A program made the translations under genes and the position numbers. This document shows, piece after piece, positions 6,425 to 8,903 of a DNA stretch of 8,903 nucleotides. The DNA comes from Actinomycetes bacterium (GTDB lineage: Bacteria; Actinomycetota; Actinomycetes; Streptosporangiales; Streptosporangiaceae): NCBI GenBank assembly GCA_023425615.1, contig JAFACJ010000215.1:1-8903 (forward strand), read 5' to 3'. Below the pieces are notes generated by a model. It was given only the letters and a program-made list of their open reading frames with translations, did not search any database and had not been told where the DNA came from. Every line of letters starts with the position of its first letter. Position 1 is the first letter of the stretch.

Positions 6425-7558
6425 TCAGGCTTCCGGCTCGGAGGAGGCGGGCTTCTGGGACGCGGGCTTCTGGCCGGGGAAGACGTCGTTGATCTCGTCC
6501 TCGGTCCAGCCCTGGCGCGAGATGCGCTGCAACTCGTCGGTCACCGGCTTGCGGGTGGCCTGGTAGAGCGCCAGCGCCTCCTTGACGGAGCCGGCCTCCT
6601 CAAGGGCGTCGGCGAGGGCGCCGGCGTCCAGGATCGCCGAGTTCGCGCCCTGGCCCTGGTGGTGCAGCATCGAGTGCGCCGCGTCGCCCACGAGGACGAC
6701 GGAGTCGGAGTGCCACGTGTCGACCGGGTCGATGTCGTAGACCGCGCGGCAGTTGACGGTGTCCATGTCGAGGTCGCGGGTGATGTTCACGATCCGCTCG
6801 TCGAAGCCCTCGACCGTCTTCAGCAGGTCGTCCTTGGTGATGCACGGCGCCCAGGTGCCGTCCGGGCACAGGGCGGTGATGTCGAAGGAGACCTGGCCGC
6901 GGTGGCGCAGCGGCAGGAAGTAGATCTTCGTGCCCCGGCCGATGTACATCCGCAGGTTGTCATCGACGACCATGCCGTAGGCGTCGTCCATGTCGATGAC
7001 GGCGCGGTAGGCGTGCTCGCCGGAGAAGACCGGCTCGTTGTCGGAGAACAGCTCCTTGCGGACCACCGACTTGATGCCGTCGGCTCCGACGACCAGGTCG
7101 GCCTCGACGGTGACGCCGTTGGTGAACGTCAGGACCGACCTCGCGCCCCTGTCCTCGATCCTCTCCAGCTTGTGGCCGAGGCGGACCATGCCCTCGGGCA
7201 GCACCGAGAGCAGCGCCTCGATGAAGTCACCGCGGTGGATCAGATGGGTGGTCTGGCCGAAGGCGTCGATCTCCGGCCACGGCTCCTTCATGATCGGGTC
7301 GCCGGCGCCGGTGAGGATCTCGAAGTAGTCGCTGGCGGAGCTGACCTTCTGGATGGCGTCGATGATGCCCCACTGGCGGAACCGGTCCATGGTGGAGGGC
7401 CGCAGGCCGATGCCGGCGCCGACCTCGCGGATCTGGGCGGCCTGCTCGTAGACGGTGACGTCGGCGCCGAGCAGGCTCAGTGCCTTGGCCGCGGCGGAAC
7501 CGGCGTATCCCGCGCCGACGACGGCGATGTTCAGGTTCTTCAGCTCTGAGGGGTGCAT
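6425..7558 (-). CDS. Class A FAD-dependent aromatic monooxygenase
   Basis: Protein of 377 aa of the para-hydroxybenzoate/salicylate hydroxylase type. The N-terminal dinucleotide fold shows GAGYAG (15-20) and a glutamate at the end of strand 2 (VYEQ, about 36-39). HRGDF (108-112), VVGADGIKS (157-164, the DG motif binding both FAD and NADPH) and LVGDAAHSMLHHQGQGAN (289-306, the GD motif) follow in the expected order. In the GD motif most relatives have GDAAHP, here GDAAHS. Such enzymes hydroxylate phenolic or N-heteroaromatic acids with NAD(P)H and O2; 6-hydroxynicotinate 3-monooxygenase and salicylate hydroxylase are reasonable relatives, but the substrate cannot be read from the sequence. The C-terminus carries a low-complexity tail with QKPAS twice. 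AAGGA lies close upstream of the ATG at 7558. It is the only oxidative enzyme gene seen in the operon. Confidence 0.87.
   Translation of the reverse strand: MHPSELKNLNIAVVGAGYAGSAAAKALSLLGADVTVYEQAAQIREVGAGIGLRPSTMDRFRQWGIIDAIQKVSSASDYFEILTGAGDPIMKEPWPEIDAFGQTTHLIHRGDFIEALLSVLPEGMVRLGHKLERIEDRGARSVLTFTNGVTVEADLVVGADGIKSVVRKELFSDNEPVFSGEHAYRAVIDMDDAYGMVVDDNLRMYIGRGTKIYFLPLRHRGQVSFDITALCPDGTWAPCITKDDLLKTVEGFDERIVNITRDLDMDTVNCRAVYDIDPVDTWHSDSVVLVGDAAHSMLHHQGQGANSAILDAGALADALEEAGSVKEALALYQATRKPVTDELQRISRQGWTEDEINDVFPGQKPASQKPASSEPEA
6447..6473. repeat. Short tandem duplication at the 3' end of the monooxygenase gene
   Basis: The 12-mer GCGGGCTTCTGG occurs at 6447-6458 and again at 6462-6473, a 15-bp period. 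On the minus strand it encodes the duplicated pentapeptide QKPAS in the C-terminal tail of the FAD monooxygenase. The period is a multiple of three, so the frame is kept. It looks like an in-frame slippage duplication in a disordered tail. Confidence 0.7.
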
Positions 7559-7572
7559 GGTCCTTGTCCTTG

Positions 7573-8529
7573 TCAGTTCTTGATCGAGAGGAAGTCGGCC
7601 GGGTTGTCGACGAAGATCGTCTTGATGGCCGCCTCATCGAGACCGGCGGCGCGGAGGTCGGGGATGAGGTCCTCGAAGAGGTAGTTGACGGTGTGGCCCT
7701 TCACGCCCGGCCAGCCCAGCGGGCTGCAGTTGGCGTCGGCCGAGGCGAGCACCTGCTTGATGCGGCCCTCGCCGCCGATGAACCGCAGGAAGTGATCGAG
7801 GCGCTCCCGGCGCGGACGGGCCCAGAACGGCGGGTCGGGGAGTTCGGTCTCGTAGCCGAAGGTGTCGAAGCCGATCCTGCCGCCCTGCTCGGCGATCCAG
7901 GTGTCGCGGGTCTTGTCGGCGTTGACGCCGTCGTCGACGTGCCCGAAGAGCACCCGGTCGAGGGGGAGGCCCTCCTCGTTGAAGATCGCGATCGCGTTCT
8001 CGGCGTCGATGGCCAGGTGGGTGAGGATGCCGACGCCGGTGGCCTTGGAGGCACGGGCCGCCGCGCGGTAGATGCGCTTGTCCAGGTCGGTCATCCGGCC
8101 GCCCCGGCTGACGCCGACCTTGATGATGCCGGCCTTGCCGCCGCTACCGCCGATGCCGACGGTGATCTCGTGGACGAAGTGCTCCGCGAGGTACTCCACG
8201 CTCGCCCGCTCGAAGAACGGCAGGGCGGTGTCTCCGCCGACGAAGCCGGTGGAGGCGATGATGTGCACACCGGTCTTCTCCGACAGCGACCGGTAGTAGT
8301 CGATGTCGCGGCCGTTGCAGATGCCGGTCGCGTCGACGAACGTGCCGCCGCCGTACTCGTGGAACCTCCGCAGCTTCGGAACGGTCTCGCCGTACCGCTC
8401 CTCCGGCGTCTTCCACCACCTGGTGTCCAGCTCGGAGCCCGGCATGCCGTACCCGATGTGCTCGTGGACGGCCACGAGACCCAGTTCTTCGGTCGGGATC
8501 GGCCCTAGGACGGTGTTCACTCTCGACAC
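7573..8529 (-). CDS. Phosphotriesterase-family metallohydrolase (probable lactonase/esterase)
   Basis: Protein of 318 aa, a TIM-barrel amidohydrolase of the phosphotriesterase group. All six expected metal ligands can be placed: His22 and His24 (VHEHIG), Lys137 in GIIKVGVS (the carboxylated bridging lysine), His171 in ILTHLA, His197 in LFGHVDD and Asp265 in ASADA. This predicts an active dinuclear enzyme. Members are better known as lactonases or esterases than as true phosphotriesterases, so a lactone or related ring-opening step is the more likely natural role. I chose the GTG at 8529 because GAAGGTGAG lies just upstream; the frame is open further to 8703 but that part overlaps the neighbouring gene and is not phosphotriesterase-like. 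It lies 14 bases upstream of the monooxygenase gene and downstream of a truncated paralogue. Precise substrate unknown. Confidence 0.86.
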   Translation of the reverse strand: MSRVNTVLGPIPTEELGLVAVHEHIGYGMPGSELDTRWWKTPEERYGETVPKLRRFHEYGGGTFVDATGICNGRDIDYYRSLSEKTGVHIIASTGFVGGDTALPFFERASVEYLAEHFVHEITVGIGGSGGKAGIIKVGVSRGGRMTDLDKRIYRAAARASKATGVGILTHLAIDAENAIAIFNEEGLPLDRVLFGHVDDGVNADKTRDTWIAEQGGRIGFDTFGYETELPDPPFWARPRRERLDHFLRFIGGEGRIKQVLASADANCSPLGWPGVKGHTVNYLFEDLIPDLRAAGLDEAAIKTIFVDNPADFLSIKN

Positions 8530-8533
8530 GGCA

Positions 8534-8542
8534 CTCACCTTC
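8534..8542 (-). promoter_or_regulatory. Ribosome binding site fixing the start of the phosphotriesterase-family gene
   Basis: Minus-strand GAAGGTGAG lies four bases before GTG-TCG at 8529 and matches the anti-Shine-Dalgarno sequence well. The alternative GTG nine bases upstream (8538-8536) lies inside this site and has no Shine-Dalgarno sequence of its own, so the downstream GTG is preferred. Confidence 0.6.
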
Positions 8543-8578
8543 GGGGAAGGAACTCGATGATCTTGGGCTGCCGCGCGC

Positions 8579-8903
8579 TCAGCGCACCGACAGCAGGTCG
8601 CGCGGGTTGCCCACGAGGATCCGGCGGACGTCCTCGTCGCCGAGGCCGCGGGCCTTGAGGAGGGGGGCGAACGCGGTGAGGACGTGGCCGTAGCCCACCT
8701 CATTGGCGGGGTGGCCCTTGGCTACGCCGGTCGCGCCGCTGGAGAGCAGGACGCGGGCGCCGTGACCGGCCGTGACGAGCTCGGCGACCAGGGAGGCGCG
8801 CTCGGCGTCGGTGATGTGGCCGCCGTCCTCGGTGCCCACGCGGTCGAGGAGGACGAAGGCGCCGCGGGCCGCGATCTCCAGGGGCGCGCCGGAGGCGACG
8901 GCG
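8579..8903 (-). CDS. Phosphotriesterase-family protein, C-terminal part (5' end beyond window)
   Basis: The last 107 residues of a gene that enters from the right edge. An internal GTG at 8839 could be mistaken for a start, but the frame is open to the edge and the upstream residues (GAFVLLDRVGTEDG) continue the barrel-strand pattern of the family. The rest, VLLSSGATGVAKG and the ending RILVGNPRDLLSVR, parallels the complete neighbour (VLASADANCS and TIFVDNPADFLSIKN), so the two are divergent paralogues. Where the neighbour has the metal-ligand Asp265, this protein has Gly in SSGA, so the last metal ligand of the canonical site appears missing; the remaining ligands lie outside the window. 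It may have altered chemistry or act as a partner protein. The stop at 8579 is 49 bases before the next gene start. Confidence 0.8.
   Translation of the reverse strand, partial: AVASGAPLEIAARGAFVLLDRVGTEDGGHITDAERASLVAELVTAGHGARVLLSSGATGVAKGHPANEVGYGHVLTAFAPLLKARGLGDEDVRRILVGNPRDLLSVR

Noticed and set aside
5492..7549. Long plus-strand open frame (685 codons) opposite the esterase and monooxygenase genes
   Set aside because: It is the antisense shadow of two genes with full catalytic motifs. Its translation is rich in Val, Asp, Gly and Arg with no recognisable domain, as expected in GC-rich DNA.
7480..8508. Plus-strand open frame opposite the phosphotriesterase-family gene
   Set aside because: Antisense shadow; the minus strand encodes all six metal ligands in order, and this frame shows no domain.
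8530..8703. N-terminal extension of the complete phosphotriesterase-family protein to 8703
   Set aside because: This stretch overlaps the paralogue in another frame and is not family-like, while a strong ribosome binding site sits just before GTG 8529.

Overview
The window is strongly GC-rich, with G or C at most third codon positions, GTG as well as ATG starts, and AGG/GGAG-type ribosome binding sites. Together with the PcaF/PcaI/PcaJ-type proteins and a tRNA-Gln whose 3' CCA is not encoded, this points to a high-GC actinomycete (Streptomyces, Actinomadura or a relative). The genus cannot be fixed from this sequence alone.

Layout. The left edge (1-25) is the 3' end of a plus-strand tRNA-Gln, followed by a strong intrinsic terminator (43-71) and a 14-bp perfect palindrome (72-85). 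Everything from 269 to the right edge is one tightly packed minus-strand gene series, read right to left: a truncated phosphotriesterase-family protein (8579 to past 8903), a complete phosphotriesterase-family metallohydrolase (7573-8529), a class A FAD monooxygenase (6425-7558), an HSL/arylesterase-type alpha/beta hydrolase (5501-6421), a metallo-beta-lactamase-fold hydrolase (4529-5467), a CocE/NonD-type hydrolase (2793-4514), a 3-oxoadipyl-CoA-type thiolase (1599-2786), and CoA-transferase subunits A (907-1602) and B (269-907). Gene junctions range from a 4-nt overlap to a 49-nt gap, with no room for an internal promoter of normal size except perhaps in the 33- and 49-nt gaps. The series is therefore very probably one operon whose promoter lies beyond the right edge. 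A likely operon terminator is at 191-224.

How the genes may work together (inference). The last three genes are the classic final steps of the beta-ketoadipate route: CoA activation of a 3-oxo acid, then thiolysis to acetyl-CoA plus a second acyl-CoA. Upstream are one hydroxylase and five hydrolases of four different folds. This suggests a catabolic pathway in which an aromatic, heterocyclic or lactone/ester-bearing compound is hydroxylated and opened or de-esterified in several hydrolytic steps to give a 3-oxo acid. No ring-cleavage dioxygenase, muconate cycloisomerase, enol-lactonase, regulator or transporter is seen, so the substrate cannot be named. I do not recognise this exact gene set as a described pathway; it is the most interesting content of the window. 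No CRISPR array, insertion sequence or integrase was seen.
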